From Morinoia aosen (lineage: Eukaryota; Arthropoda; Malacostraca; Amphipoda; Talitridae): a stretch of DNA of 64,000 nt. Positions within the stretch are counted from its first letter, which is position 1. Each line of letters starts with the position of its first letter. This document shows positions 1 to 11,545 of the stretch, piece after piece. Both the position numbers and the translations under genes were made by a program. Location of the stretch: contig CM059558.1 in assembly GCA_030386875.1 (NCBI GenBank), positions 5,589,501 to 5,653,500 on the forward strand, given 5' to 3'. The notes beneath the pieces are model-generated. The model did not search any database. It had not been told where the DNA came from and saw only the letters and a list, made by a program, of their open reading frames with translations.

Positions 1-1562
1 ATTACCTCTTCCTGATACTTGTGGGGAATGCGATAAGGAGCTAAATTTAGTACAGGCGCATCAGTTTTCAACTGAATATGATGCTTCAAAATATTCGTAA
101 CACCTATTGTTTCTCCTTCTAAAGTCACTACATCACGGAACTTATTCAACAAATTAACTAAAGGTAATTGTACGTCATCTTCATTGCATGAAACGTGCTT
201 GTCCGTCAAAGCACGTCTTAACTCCTGATCTCCACCTTCTGACACACATACTTCTGCTATTAAATCTGCATTAATTTCTAAATTCTTGTCATCAACAATA
301 ATTTCACCTCTGCCACGAGTATCAGCATCCAACTCAAGTTTTCTATTGACAATGGCATTCCTTCCACCACCTGTCGATACAACTTTTACCGTATCTGACC
401 CCGCGACAGAATTTACTTCAACATCATTAGCGTCTCTGAGCGCTGTTTCCACACTTGTCAAGTACACTTCGCTCTCAATATCATTTGCTACTATTAATTC
501 AACATTGCATAGCATAGAATTCTCAGAGAGATACACAGTCTCTTCACTTGCATTTAAAAACATAACCGGTACCACACCGTCTTCATTTATTTGAACAATT
601 GAATCAGCTATTAGAGCACCATTATCAAGACATCTTTTCAGAATCAATTATTCTCCTGCAACTGGGTTCTTAAGGAAGCCGTAAACAACATTAAGTGAAT
701 TACCAGGCACTTCAGCTTGATTGCAATGTACGATTAACTGCTTCGTACTCATTGACTGTGCCTCCTCAGTCACCGCTGAGCTTTCTCTCTTTTTCTTGCA
801 GTCATCATTTTTTAATCTCCTGTTGCTCTTCCTCGCCACAGCAATCTCTGACAACAGACAGTCGCTGTTCACTATTTTTCTCATTACTATTTCTCTGCTT
901 AACAAAGGCTCCATATTTAAATCACGGAAGGGAATTGAAATATTCTCCCAAAGAAGTTTTTTATCTTTAAAGTTAATCACGGCATCTTTCAAAACATCTC
1001 GACCCAGTATCAGGTCATAATTAAATTTAGCCTCCTTCACGATAAGAGCACTTGTTTTAATTACTTTACTGGTGCCGGGAAGTTTAATTGACAACTCTAC
1101 TTCACCGGTTACATCACTCTTGCCGTTAATGCCTTTTACTCTCAATTTACTCGGCTTTACTTCTTCGCTCAAATTTTTAACCTGTCTGTAACTGATAAGA
1201 CATTTCTCTGACCCGCTGTCTAGCAAAGCACTTAAATACTGGTCATTATTTTTAATTATGATGGTCGGTTTGTTGCAATCTTTGAATGATACTAATCCAG
1301 CATTTATATTAACATTTTTTACAACGGATACCGAAAAATAGGATTCGACAGTCTTGCTTTGATAATGATCATTCTCAAGCTCTTCGTCTTGCAACAAGTT
1401 ATATCTATTTTTACAATTAAATAAAGGGTCAACAAACGATTTGGTTATCTCGGAGGTGGTATCTGGAATTGCCACGGTCGCTATATTAACGAGGTCGCCG
1501 CCTCCCTCTGGCTCAATCTGTTTCAAATCCCCATTACTACTTTCATTTAACTTAAAAAATCA
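1..1562 (-). pseudogene. Ty3/gypsy-like Pol, protease to start of RT (partial)
   Basis: Reading right to left, this frame carries a retropepsin-type aspartic protease with active-site triad DSG (about residue 103 of the open frame 1526-648) and the flap-side motif DLILGRDV. An in-frame TAA at 650-648 interrupts it. The same frame then stays open to the left edge and ends in PYRIPHKYQEEV, which resembles the entry to a gypsy-type reverse transcriptase. Pol is therefore cut by the window edge, and RT, RNase H and integrase are not visible. It sits one base back in frame from the preceding Gag, consistent with -1 frameshift expression. The single stop suggests a recently inactivated copy. The Ty3/gypsy superfamily is likely from domain order; the clade is not assigned. 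Confidence 0.85.
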
Positions 1563-2962
1563 CTCGACTCACTCTCTGCCCAATGGACTTCACTCCTTCC
1601 ACGATTTGAGCTACCTCTACCGCGCAAATACGCCTTATAATTTCTGATTTCCGCACCTGACGCTCTACAATTTTTCACGACATGAGTTCCACCGCACGCG
1701 AAACATCCTCTGGGAAATTGACCTCTTTGAGATCTCCACTCAAAGTTTCCTCCCATCGACTTTCCTCCTGAATTTCCTGAATTTCCTGAATTTCCTGCAA
1801 ATTGAACAGAACCAGAACTACTGCTGTCTGATTTCACCATGTTACATTCCAAAGAACCATTTGCTCGATCACCTACATAACTGCTTAACTCTCTTCCTCT
1901 AAATCGGGAATTTCTTAGCCAAGGTCTAGGAACAATCCTTCTCGTTCCTGGTCAGTAACTCCTACGGTAACCTCCTACACTCCCGTAGAATACCTCATTA
2001 TGCGGAAATTGATCTGGCTCTTCCAAAACTTCCTCAAATTCACTAGTCACCTCACCTACGTAACTCTCACTGTCTTGTCTGACACGATACTTTTGCGCGA
2101 GGATCTTTTTAGACTCGGACTGACTTCGCACTGCGGAAATTAACTTAGCTAACAGCTCCTCTGCAGTGGAAAATTGTGTTTCAAAAATTTTTCTAGCGAA
2201 CGACTCATCAAGAAGCGGACCTAAGATCGCTAACGCCAAACTGTACGACATGCTGTCGCCTACAAATTTTTTCAACTCTGCCTGCGTCGCACAGTTCTGA
2301 AAATACGGGTGTCTCTGCCACCCCAGTGAGGTTGAATTTAAAATACTCTCCGTAAGCTTCCTAATCTTTGAAAATGCGTTCACGAGCTGCGCCGCGAGGG
2401 CATTATTCTTTACTAACTGCAACTCGTTTAAGTCACAGGCTAGTGCATGATTACTTTTTTCACCACGCGAAATATAAATGTCCTCTAGAATCTTAACTAC
2501 TTCATCGAAGGAATAATTTAAATCGGCATTGACAAGTTTCGTTACAACGCTATTAAAATCTCCTACGTTCTTGTTTGCTGATCGAACCAGGAATTCCTTA
2601 CGTCGTTCGTCGCTTGTGGCGTCTGGCAACAAGGTCATGTATGCCTTTAGATTTTGTATATGAGTCGAGAAACTTTTGTTTTCGAGGAACTCCCCATCGT
2701 TCTGACGGCGTCTACCGCGGAACGTCGGAAGTTCGGCATTAGTCATAATCGTACCTACATTTGGAACACTCATATTTGCAGCAATGTCGCGTGCAAGCTG
2801 AGACGTGTTGACGTTACTATTACCACTAGAACCAGCAACTGCTGTGTTTGGGGTCGTCATGGTTGTTGCTGTCGTTACTCTGGGTTTGCTAACACGTCCG
2901 AATTTGGTTACAGTAGCTTCAGTTCGAACTACTTCGTCATCACTATCAAAATAATCCGACAT
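1547..2962 (-). pseudogene. Gypsy-like Gag with zinc knuckle, one internal TGA
   Basis: The frame starts at an ATG at 2962-2960 and encodes a Gag-like protein. It has an acidic N-terminus (MSDYFDSDDEV), a T/N/S-rich linker, and a helical capsid-like segment with the LPTFRG-type entry seen in many arthropod gypsy Gags. A TGA at 1954-1952 stops the first 336 codons. The identical frame continues through an arginine-rich stretch to a nucleocapsid motif CFACGGTHVVKNC (C-x2-C-x3-H-x4-C, one residue shorter than the usual C-x2-C-x4-H-x4-C). The frame ends at 1547, just after the slippery heptamer. The TGA could be a null mutation or a read-through site; the continuing frame shows the stop is recent. 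It lies immediately upstream of the protease/Pol frame. Confidence 0.85.
1553..1559 (-). promoter_or_regulatory. Candidate -1 ribosomal frameshift slippery heptamer
   Basis: On the minus strand the last sense codons of Gag contain T TTT TTA, in Gag phase X XXY YYZ, six bases before the Gag stop at 1549-1547. Slipping back one base enters the frame that continues into the protease. This is the classic heptamer form used by retroelements for Gag-Pol synthesis. I did not identify a downstream pseudoknot. Confidence 0.6.
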
Positions 2963-4334
2963 GTGTCGTATTTCCTAAAATCATTTAAAAATTCCCCTAT
3001 TTCACCAAAATTCAAAAATTCATATTTAAAATTCGATCAAAATTCAATCAACTCAATTCAACAATTTAATATCGTCCTCTCGAAACGAGAATATACACCT
3101 AAATGCAAGTAATACACACAAAAATTAATTAATTTCACACGTAAAATGATCACATCAATAATATCGATACGTTATCACCAAAACTTCCAATACGAGCAAT
3201 AAATAGCTTCTCTAATCCCAACAAAAATTAACTTTTTAAACACCACAATCAGAGGTAATTTTGGTGACTGATCAACAATATCGTGAATTGTGCACGTGAC
3301 GGCTGCAGATCACGACAAGCATCAGAAAAAATATTGCTGCTTCACAGCAAAAGGAATTTGCAGCTAGGAATTATATCGACGTTAAAGCTCCAAAAGTCAA
3401 ATCAAAATCTTTTTAGACACTTCCACTAACTCTCCTACTCAATTACTGTAAAATTTTACACTTACAATGGTTATTGAAGGTAAATATGTGGTAAACCGGC
3501 TACTTCCAGATACGTAGTACACAGCTGTGTCTTCGACAACTTTCACACAGAGACTGATCGCTATCGCCTGCCTACAGATTGCAGTACTCTCAGCTCTTCC
3601 GGATGGCACGGTAAAAAAATTCCCGTGGCAAGAAGTGCAACAAAAAGGAAAGCTGCTTGGAGACAGAGCGCGCTAGCAACTAACAAAAGAAAAAATTTCT
3701 TTTTAAAAAAGACTTAACTGTGAACAAGGGAGACAGCTGCAGCTCACGTCGCTTGCAGGCAATGGTGGGATGAGGTGCAGACAACGATATTGACTGATGC
3801 TGCACGTTGTTACTGGTGGATATTGTGCACCACGTTGATGTATTTATACTTGAAAAAATGGCAGTACGTGTCACTCCACTGGTACAGTTATGGATGCAAT
3901 TACACTAGAACAGTTATTGACACAATTTACACTGGTACAGTTAATTTTACACCGTCATAGTAAAATATCTCAACACAAATTAAATTGTTTGTAGCACTTG
4001 CAGATGTAGAAAATCGTTTCTTCACTGGATGGTTGCTGGGAATGCAGCGATTTTGACTTCGAACACCAGCTCGATGTCGTCTCCGGAGTCATACACCAAA
4101 ATCCTGGTTCGTAATGGTGAATCGTGGTGTAGAAAAATGTTAATCTGAGCGTATGCTTCTTGTAACACTTCTTTTGGTACACTTATTCCGAACACGATAG
4201 TTGTTTCTTGCGGCTGCCACAGTTGATTATTTCCGCCGGAACACATCGAGATTGTCAGTATTGGACATTTGATATCCACTTAACACTTATGCACGAGTTC
4301 AGTTCCGTTCACCACATACTTGGGCCACCACATA
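2963..4334 (-). other. Leader/5-prime region of the gypsy-like element, unresolved
   Basis: No convincing gene is present. On the minus strand a TATA-like ATAAATAC lies at about 3842-3849, so an LTR or promoter of the adjacent Gag-Pol element may lie at about 3450-3960, but I could not fix LTR borders. An 85-codon minus frame (4279-4022) shows no recognised domain. A tRNA-primer-like TGGTGGCCCA (minus strand) is at 4330-4321, just inside the LTR-like block to its right. Confidence 0.35.
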
Positions 4335-4497
4335 TGCGATCTACGCGGGTCGAGGTAAAACCAGAGTGAAGGCTTGGAGGATTTATTGTAAGATGTTGGT
4401 AGCAGGGTGGACAGAAGACAAATGAGCACCTAAGCCTCGACAAAACGGCTTATATATGTGCGGGTACGGCTCCAGCCGTTACAAACGTGCCCGTACA
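4335..4497 (-). repeat. Putative LTR (or LTR end) inserted into a duplicated Myb-gene exon
   Basis: On the minus strand this block starts TGTACGGGCACG exactly where similarity to the Myb exon copy stops (4498). It contains a TATA box (TATATAA, 4457-4450 region), then AATAAA (4387-4382), and ends in CA just before TGGTGGCCCA, which could be a primer binding site. A TG start, TATA box, polyadenylation signal, CA end and primer-like site in that order are typical of an LTR. At about 163 bp it is short. It may be the 5-prime LTR of the gypsy-like element to the left or of another element; the partner LTR is not in the window. Confidence 0.5.
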
Positions 4498-5112
4498 CTG
4501 CTGCCCACGATGCGCTCCAAGTTCTTGAAGTAGAACAATTCGCGTTGGCAGCTCGCCCCGGTTGCCTTACAATTGCTGACAAAAGTTTTGAAGGCGCGCA
4601 GCATATTCTTATATTTGTTGGAGCACTGCTCACTCGACACTCTTCCAACCGTAGACTGCTGTAAAATAATTTAATTTATTTTATTTTCCTACAATCGAAA
4701 AATTATTCCGTCTAAGTACAGCTGAGCTTGAGAAAAAAATAATCTCGCTGGCAGAATTAGCATATGTTAACACTTCCGGTAATGAATGACTTACTTTCAA
4801 TTACTTCAGCTCCTAAGCTTATTACTAAGTGAAAGTTCAATTAAGCAAGTTTGAGCATTGTGTTTCAACAAGCCTAAGGAACCCCTTTTGAGCGTAACTG
4901 ATGGAAAATGCAGCAATTTTTTCCTCAATAAAGCATTTGAAAATCAGTAAGAAATGAGACAAGCTTGATGCTCAGCAGTGTTCGGTTTCCAATTCACGTT
5001 CTTAAAATGCACTACTACAGTAAGGCTTCACTATTTATTCCTAATCCTCAAACATATACCAATACAATTTCAAACTACACAAGCGTTTTCAACTTGAAAT
5101 CTCAGCAGTTGA
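4498..5112 (-). pseudogene. Inverted partial copy of the Myb/SANT gene (intron 4 end plus start of exon 5)
   Basis: The reverse complement matches 9931-10552 almost base for base over about 615 bp. It includes the polypyrimidine/TTTTACAG splice acceptor (around 4660) and the first roughly 55 codons of the terminal exon, with the motif NKYKNMLRAFKTF. The copy keeps an open frame up to the junction at 4497, then reads into the LTR-like block and meets TAA at about 4481. It therefore cannot encode the C-terminal half. The main copy lies 4.8 kb away in opposite orientation. This is a segmental inverted duplication rather than a retrocopy, because intron sequence is included. Confidence 0.85.
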
Positions 5113-6358
5113 AAATTACTCAAAAAGAATTTTAGTTGACTGAAAAATAATGTCAAATGAAGCATTGTGAGGAACTACCTCTGCACAATTGACTCAACAG
5201 CCGGTTCGAAGCTGCAAAGATTAATAAAGACAAGGACACAAGTTTCCAAATTTAATATTTTTAATCAGTCGCCTAAACGCCAAGGAAGATTCATAATAGT
5301 AATAAGGCAACAAGTACTGAACAACCAATACGGCAAGTAGCCGATTTTCAAAGTATTAATTATTAAAAACTAAAGGACAATTCGCCCTCAAGTATCGCAT
5401 TTATTTATTCATTTATTTATTGATATATTTATATTTATTTAGGTTAAAATGCGCATCTAATTTTAAGGTCGGAAGTTAGGGTTTCAGGTAATGACAGACT
5501 ACAGGCGCAGGCACGAGGAGGCCGGATAGGCTCTCTGTTTCAGGGCTAACAGCGCCAGCTTAAACGGACGTCACGCGGTATCGACTGTGCTTCAACGTGC
5601 TAGCTTGCTACAAGCTCTTCAGGAAGACCGAAGTTGGCGCCAACTGACGCGCTACACGAAGGAAACAGGCACGGCGACGGCGGCACAACCAGGGCCAGAG
5701 CCGCTAAACCTTGACCAATGCCTCCAGTCCCTTCACAGCTGTACATAAAGATGAAGAAATGTACACAAGAAAAATAATTAACTGAGCAAATATTATGAAA
5801 CAGCGCTATACAAAGAATTTAGAATGAACAAAATAATTAATGGTCAACGTAATTACCTAGTTGCTGCTACTGCTGTCCCACAAGTTGGCTTAATTGGCTA
5901 TCAACGTTGTGAAGCACGAAGTGCGTAGTGCGACGAAGTGCCCGCTAGATACTGAAAAAATAGGTACCGGGTAAGACCAAAGTCAATCTCGTTGATATAG
6001 GTAAACAGAGATATAAAGTTTCAATAATCGGCAAATATTAGACACATGACTACCAACCTGAAGAATTTATCCTCCAGTGCGCATAGCGACTGTTAGACGA
6101 TGGCAGTAATGGCGATATAGAAGTCGCAATTCAGTGTCAATAGTAATGGAGGCAGAAGCCCAATAGTAGTTTATAGATAATAGGTAATGGTTAATAGTAA
6201 TAGTAATAGTTAATAAGGACGGCGGTTCACTGCGACAGGGTAAGGTTGGCCCCCTTTTAGAGCAGCGAACACGCCTAGTTAGAAGAAAGTTAATTGCGGT
6301 TCGCAACCCGCCTTAATCATGCAATTAATTAATGAAAAAGAACCTAAATTCAACGCTT
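5113..6358. other. No gene recognised; GC-rich block and palindrome
   Basis: Mostly AT-rich unique sequence, with a contrasting GC- and CpG-rich block at about 5480-5740. That block contains the perfect 14-bp palindrome AGTTGGCGCCAACT at 5632-5645. The block lies about 0.8 kb upstream of the first recognisable exon of the Myb/SANT gene, so it could hold that gene's promoter or first exon; nothing in the sequence proves it. 6060-6330 carries TAATAG-rich low complexity. Confidence 0.4.
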
Positions 6359-6437
6359 CTGACCATTGTATTAGACTTAAGAAACATTCTACCTCTGTAT
6401 CTCCTGTGGTAAATAAATTTTTTAAATTGTTTAAATG
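6359..6437 (+). repeat. 5-prime-truncated LINE B (CR1-like) 3-prime tail
   Basis: This segment matches 53186-53280, the extreme 3-prime end of LINE B. It runs from GACCATTGTA through TAAGAAA and CCTGTGGTAAATAAATT and ends in the ATTGTTTAAA repeat. A short 3-prime-anchored fragment ending in the same terminal repeat is the expected product of 5-prime-truncated target-primed insertion. Confidence 0.7.
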
Positions 6438-6516
6438 GAAATTTTAACTTAATCAGCTTGGTATCTAAGGCTATACCACTTTCTATTTCAGGTACTATCA
6501 GTGTTCAAGCTGTTAA

Positions 6517-9500
6517 TATATATCACAATCCATTGAAGAGGTCCAATGCCACCTGCTAGAGGTTCACAAGGATACTGAACAAGTAGCAAGTGGATATCTT
6601 GAAGTTGATGTATTAGGTAAGTGTTTTATATGGATTAAAGGATATATTCCATTGTTGTGTTTATGGAAAACTATTGCCCTTCAAGTGAAAAGGTTGTTAG
6701 TTTGATGTCAGAAGTTATACAAATCATTTATCATGACAAAGACAACAAACAGCCTTGAAATTGAGCATGTACGTGTGGCATAATTGGGCTGTAGTTAACA
6801 CTTCGTCAATTTCAGCTCAACAGAAGTTTTGACGACCAGATGAGAATAATAATAAAAATATCACTAGAAATATTAATTGCAACTGAATAATAATATCAAT
6901 TTGTAGTATTTCAAAGTTTTCTTTTTTGAGTCACCATTTTGAGAGTTCATTAATTTTGATTGCATCCACTTCTGAAAAGGAGTCCACTATTGATACATGA
7001 GCATAGAAGGGTTTTGATTATAGAAGTAGAGAAAGCAAATTTTATTGTTTAAATCATCAAAATTAGTATATGATAAAAAAATGTAAATTCGAGTAAACTT
7101 ATGCACTGCTATTTTTTACAGTCATGCAATGGTGCAAGTGCGTTGGTCTTTATCAGGATCAACCTAGAAGAATTGATTTGTCTCGGTCCTGAGTATGCCA
7201 CTTTCTCCTGAATATTATTCATTCTAAGTAATTTTTCCAGGGGAATCTACAGCAAGTTCATCTAGCAAACTCAAAAAAATTCATGCAGCAAAGGGTTCCA
7301 CACTCTCCACTTCAAAGCAACAGGGAATATCTGCGCAGCTTCAGGCTCAGCACTGCAGAGTAAACGCCCAACAGGCTGTACAGCAAAGAGGTTTGTTGCA
7401 AGGATAGGGTACAGAGTTGATGTGTTCTCTTGTTCATATTTTTGCTTGTGTTCATTTATTGCTCTTTGAGATTTAGACTTGATTATCATTTTACCTCATT
7501 TATGAATGTAATTAACCTTGCACTGTTTTTAAGATGCTATAATGAAGGAAAGTACCATACAGCAAATTATATAAATTTAGCAATATTTCAGGATTGATAA
7601 TATTCCTTATATGTGATGGGATGTACATATGCTTATTGTGAGTGTTGTTAACATCAATTTCCCTTCAAAAATAGATGCTTCTCATTTGCAGTTCCAGCAT
7701 ACCCCTTGTAGATTTGATAGTACATACTAGTACAAAGTTTTTCATGGGTTTCTTGTAATAAACCATGTTTTTAGTTGCTTATAAAAGGGCTTTTTTCAGT
7801 GCTGAAGGCCTGTCCTGTGTGACTGATGCCTGCATGTGATGGAATTGATACTAGGTAATTTATTCATTAATTTCTTGTTTTATTGAGCAGCTTGCCATCA
7901 CTGTTGAAAGAACTTCTTAAATCCGATTGGTCATTCAAGTTGTGTAATAGTATTCGATGGATATCCATAGCTGTGAAAGATATTCGACTGCTTTACAACA
8001 TACTATCTCTAAGATGTAAACAGAAAACCTTCATGTTTTTTCAGAATCTGTTTCCATGTCATCTCAGTCTCTATAAGTTCAAGTTGCTGAAGTATATGTT
8101 TCTTTATCACGCTACGTTTTCACCTTGGCGCTCCTAAGTGGTCACGAATCAGGTCCAATTTACGCACTCAAATGATCTTAATAAGCCCTCGTCTGAACAT
8201 GCATGCTCCTCCAACATGTTTCAATGAAACCTTTTGTTGGTTCTTTTACTGAGGTTTGTCTCAATTACTAGCGTTTGTTCTACTTTGGATGTAGAACATT
8301 TTTATTCAAGTACTTCTTCAGTTAAATAATACTTTTTAGATACCTTAGTTTGATGGGATAGATTACTCTTTTTTACTAAAAAAAATAGAAAGAACATGGT
8401 CTTTGTACTGTTGTATTACACTTCGCCATTACACTTTCTACTCTTGAATTCACTCTCACGTCGCATTTCTAATTTTCTTCATTTCTTGGGTACCAACTTC
8501 ATGTTATTGGGATTGATGTAAACTTAATTAATTTTTATTGTTCATTTTTTGCACCAATGATTATCGAGAATTACACCACCAGGAGCTGTTCTGATGGAGG
8601 AAAGCCTTCTAGCGCATGAGCTCCTGCCAGCATCTCAGGAGCTGCAGTTACAGTGTGGGGTCAATTCCCAGCCGTTCGATCATGACCTTCAAAGCCTTCA
8701 ATCCTCTAAAGGTGTGTTATTTGTTGTTATGCCAGAGGTAGGGTGATCTAATTATCCCCACTATGCATGGTAACAATTACTGTTTGTTATTCAATTTCAT
8801 TGAATGTGGCTACAGGGAGATTGGTAGGTTTTACTCAAGGACTAGGGAGCGCATGCAATGTACTGAATTTTTATATATGTATTGACACGTTGTGCTTTCA
8901 TTACTGATGTTAACCTTACTTTTCCAAATAATTTGAATTGTGCTTGTTCAAAGGCGATGCACTTGCTGCTGATGTAAGATTTCAACTGCATTTCTTGGGT
9001 CATTGTGTTCCTACAATTATTCTTTCAATGCAATGAAGATATTTTTCCTGCTCTTCAGTCTTTTCTTGTGAGAGATTTAAGCTAGTTGATCACGTGTACA
9101 TATGAAATTCCGGAATCTTAAGTGTCATGGACGGAAAGCCAGGTGAAAAGCCTTTGCATCTCAATAGAAGAACACAAGCATCTTCTAGATGACAAGAACA
9201 CCAAAAACAAGAAAGTATGGGAATACATAGCTCGCGATCTGAATCAAGTAAGTAGTTAAAATTCATTTTTTTATTCCTCTAGCTCTCATCTTGTCTGGCC
9301 GCAGCCTTAGTATGCGCCGATGTTCATGGTATAAAAAGTAGTCTTAGTGTACTGCAGAAGTGAGTGCTTAGGTAATTCTTGAACTATTCAACACATTTGC
9401 ATTTGAGGCTGGTCTAAATGACTGTCGAAACTATCGACTGTGTCATTCGCTGATGAGTGTAAAAGTGTACTTTTCTTACAACTTTCAGGTTGAACTTGCG

Positions 9501-11124
9501 ATTATAACTAGGGATAATCTTCCCGTAATTAAAGTGATACACCAGTGTTGATTGAATCGGCCATATGAGCATGAGCAGCTGTTTATAAGAGACATGTGTC
9601 CAGGGCCCACTCAGTGCTACTGTCGTAAAATATGTTGATGAAATTAATAAACTATCTTAGAAGCAAAGAGGGTACCAGTCAAAAAATATTTAAAAACACA
9701 TCTGAAATTTTTATGTAATCAAAGGGCAGTGTCGCAACAACATAGTTTAAACAATTGAACTAGCAAGATGTTTCTCAGTCTTCTTGCCCTTAGGTCAAGG
9801 TGTTAATTACGTTTTGAGTTAATGAGTTAAATGAATCACATGAACTTCGCTCGTAGAGACTTTCCTCTGCTCTTCCACAGTAGAAAATTTTCAGTAGCTA
9901 ATATGTTCAAACATTTCATGTCTTACATGCTTGAACTGCTGAGATTTCAAGTTGAAAAACGCTTGTGTAGTTTGAAATTGTATTGGTATATGTTTGAGGA
10001 TTAGGAATAAATAGTGAAGCCTTACTGTAGTAGTGCATTTTAAGAACGTGAATTGGAAACCGACACCGCTGAGCATCAAGCTTGTCTCATTTCTTACTGA
10101 TTTTCATATGCTTTATTGAAGAAAAAATTGCTGCATTTTCCATCAGTTACGCTCAAAAGGGGTTCCTTAGGCTTGTTGAAACACAATGCTCAAACTTGCT
10201 TAATTGAACTTTCACTTAGTAATAATCTTAGGAGCTGAAGTAATTGAAAGTAAGTCATTCATAACCGGAAGTGTTAACATATGCTAATTCTCCCAGCGAG
10301 ATTATTTTTTTTCTTAAGCTCAGCTGTACTTAGACGGAATAATTTTTCGATGGTAGTAAAATAAAATAAATTAAATTATTTTACAGCAGTCTACGGTTGG
10401 AAGCGTGTCGGGTGAGCAATGCTCCAACAAATATAAGAATATGCTGCGCGCCTTCAAAACTTTTGTCAGCAATTGTAAGGCAACCGGGGCCAGCAGCCAA
10501 CGGGAATTGTTCTACTTCAAGTACTTGGAGCGCATCGTGGGCAGCAGTCATGCTGTTCAGATGCCATTCCTCTACGACTCATCAAATCTATCAACCTCTA
10601 CTGCAGGAACTTCTGCTCGACCGGATGTCATCGACTTGGAGCGTCCAACAAAACGGAGTGTTACTCCAACGGCCTGCACGGTACAAGTTCCCACTTCTGT
10701 CGGTGGAAATGTTTTTAAGAAAATGCCTTCACTAACTGTTGCAGCATCTGCGAAAACCTCAATGCCAGTGGAATCGACATCATCTGCATCTGGCTCATCA
10801 GCAGGAGAGCCATCGACTGCTCCCGAGGATCTGGTGGAGGTGGAGGTGACTGATGTTGACGACGGAGAAAATTGGCCTGAGCAGACCTCAACTGCCTCGG
10901 AAAGATTGAATAAGAAAAAGTCTTTGAAACCAATGCGCCATAATGAATTTTTAAGAAATTATTTGGAGGGCCAAGCTGCTCGCCAGCAGAAAGTCATTGA
11001 AGTCTTTGACAAGGCTGTTGAGGTTCAAGCCAAATTTAATTCATTGGTGGAACAAATGGTAAAACATATGTCCGGTGAAAGCAAAGGCCAGAAACGAAAA
11101 AGAAATGAGAGCGAGAGTGATTAG
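6517..11124 (+). CDS. Myb/SANT-like (trihelix-type) DNA-binding protein, five exons
   Basis: I rebuilt this gene from splice signals. The exons are about 6517-6616 (5-prime end unsure), 7241-7390, 8583-8711, 9123-9247 and 10387-11124 (TAG stop). All introns are GT-AG and every junction is phase-compatible (phases 1, 1, 1, 0). Exon 2 is Ser/Gln-rich. Exon 4 opens the DNA-binding domain with SWTESQVKSL and VWEYIARDLNQ. Exon 5 completes it with EQCSNKYKNMLRAFKTF and ELFYFKYLERIVG, the helix pattern of Myb/SANT-like (Myb_DNA-bind_4-type) domains. The remainder is Ser/Thr-rich and acidic, then has a predicted helix (NYLEGQAARQQKVIEVFDKAV) and a basic tail KGQKRKRNE that could be a nuclear localisation signal. 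Such proteins act in the nucleus as DNA-binding partners; some are the accessory protein of Harbinger transposons. The initiator ATG is not identified; exon 1 is the weakest part. Confidence 0.8.
9931..10552 (+). repeat. Right arm of the inverted duplication (parent copy)
   Basis: This is the counterpart of 4498-5112 in reverse orientation, covering the last 456 bp of intron 4 and the beginning of exon 5 of the Myb/SANT-like gene. By eye only scattered substitutions and a few small indels separate the arms, so the duplication is young relative to most repeats here. Confidence 0.85.
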
Positions 11125-11309
11125 GTTTCCATCATGAATTTCTTTAACCGGGCATGTTTGTTACTTTCCATTCATTATAATGTATCGCAATTGCAAGAAA
11201 AGGAGTAATATTAGACATGAGTAACATTCATGTAACGGATTTTTAATTTTAAGAGAGGTTTTTTCCTGTGATTACTGGCATTTATTATAGTAGAAGTTAC
11301 AGCTGCTAC

Positions 11310-11545
11310 CAGGGTTGCGGAGTCGGAGTCGGGAGTCGGAGTCGCCGGAGTCGGATGTTTTAGGGTGGAGTCGGAGTCGGAGTCGCTTCTCTGAAGTGTG
11401 GTGGAGTCGGAGTCGGAGTCGCTACTCTGAAGTGTGATGGAGTCAGAGTCGGAGTCGGAGTCGCTTTTCCGAATGTGGTGGAGTCGGAGTCGGAGTCGGA
11501 GACGTTCATTCGGATGTGGTAGAGTCGTGGTTGGAGTCGCTATTT
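11310..11545 (+). repeat. GGAGTC hexamer array
   Basis: About 235 bp built from GGAGTCGGAGTCGG runs separated by short spacers (TTCTCTGAAGTGTGGT-like). It starts after CCAGGGTTGCGGAGTC, a junction that recurs inverted at the end of the second array at 18.8 kb. It sits about 190 bp past the stop codon of the Myb/SANT gene, possibly in its 3-prime UTR. Confidence 0.85.

Noticed and set aside
286-594. Ser/Thr-rich plus frame
   Set aside because: Antisense shadow of the minus-strand Pol frame, which is open across the same bases and leads into RT.
4022-4279. 85-codon minus frame
   Set aside because: It has a plausible amino-acid mix but no recognisable domain, and lies in a leader/LTR-like region.
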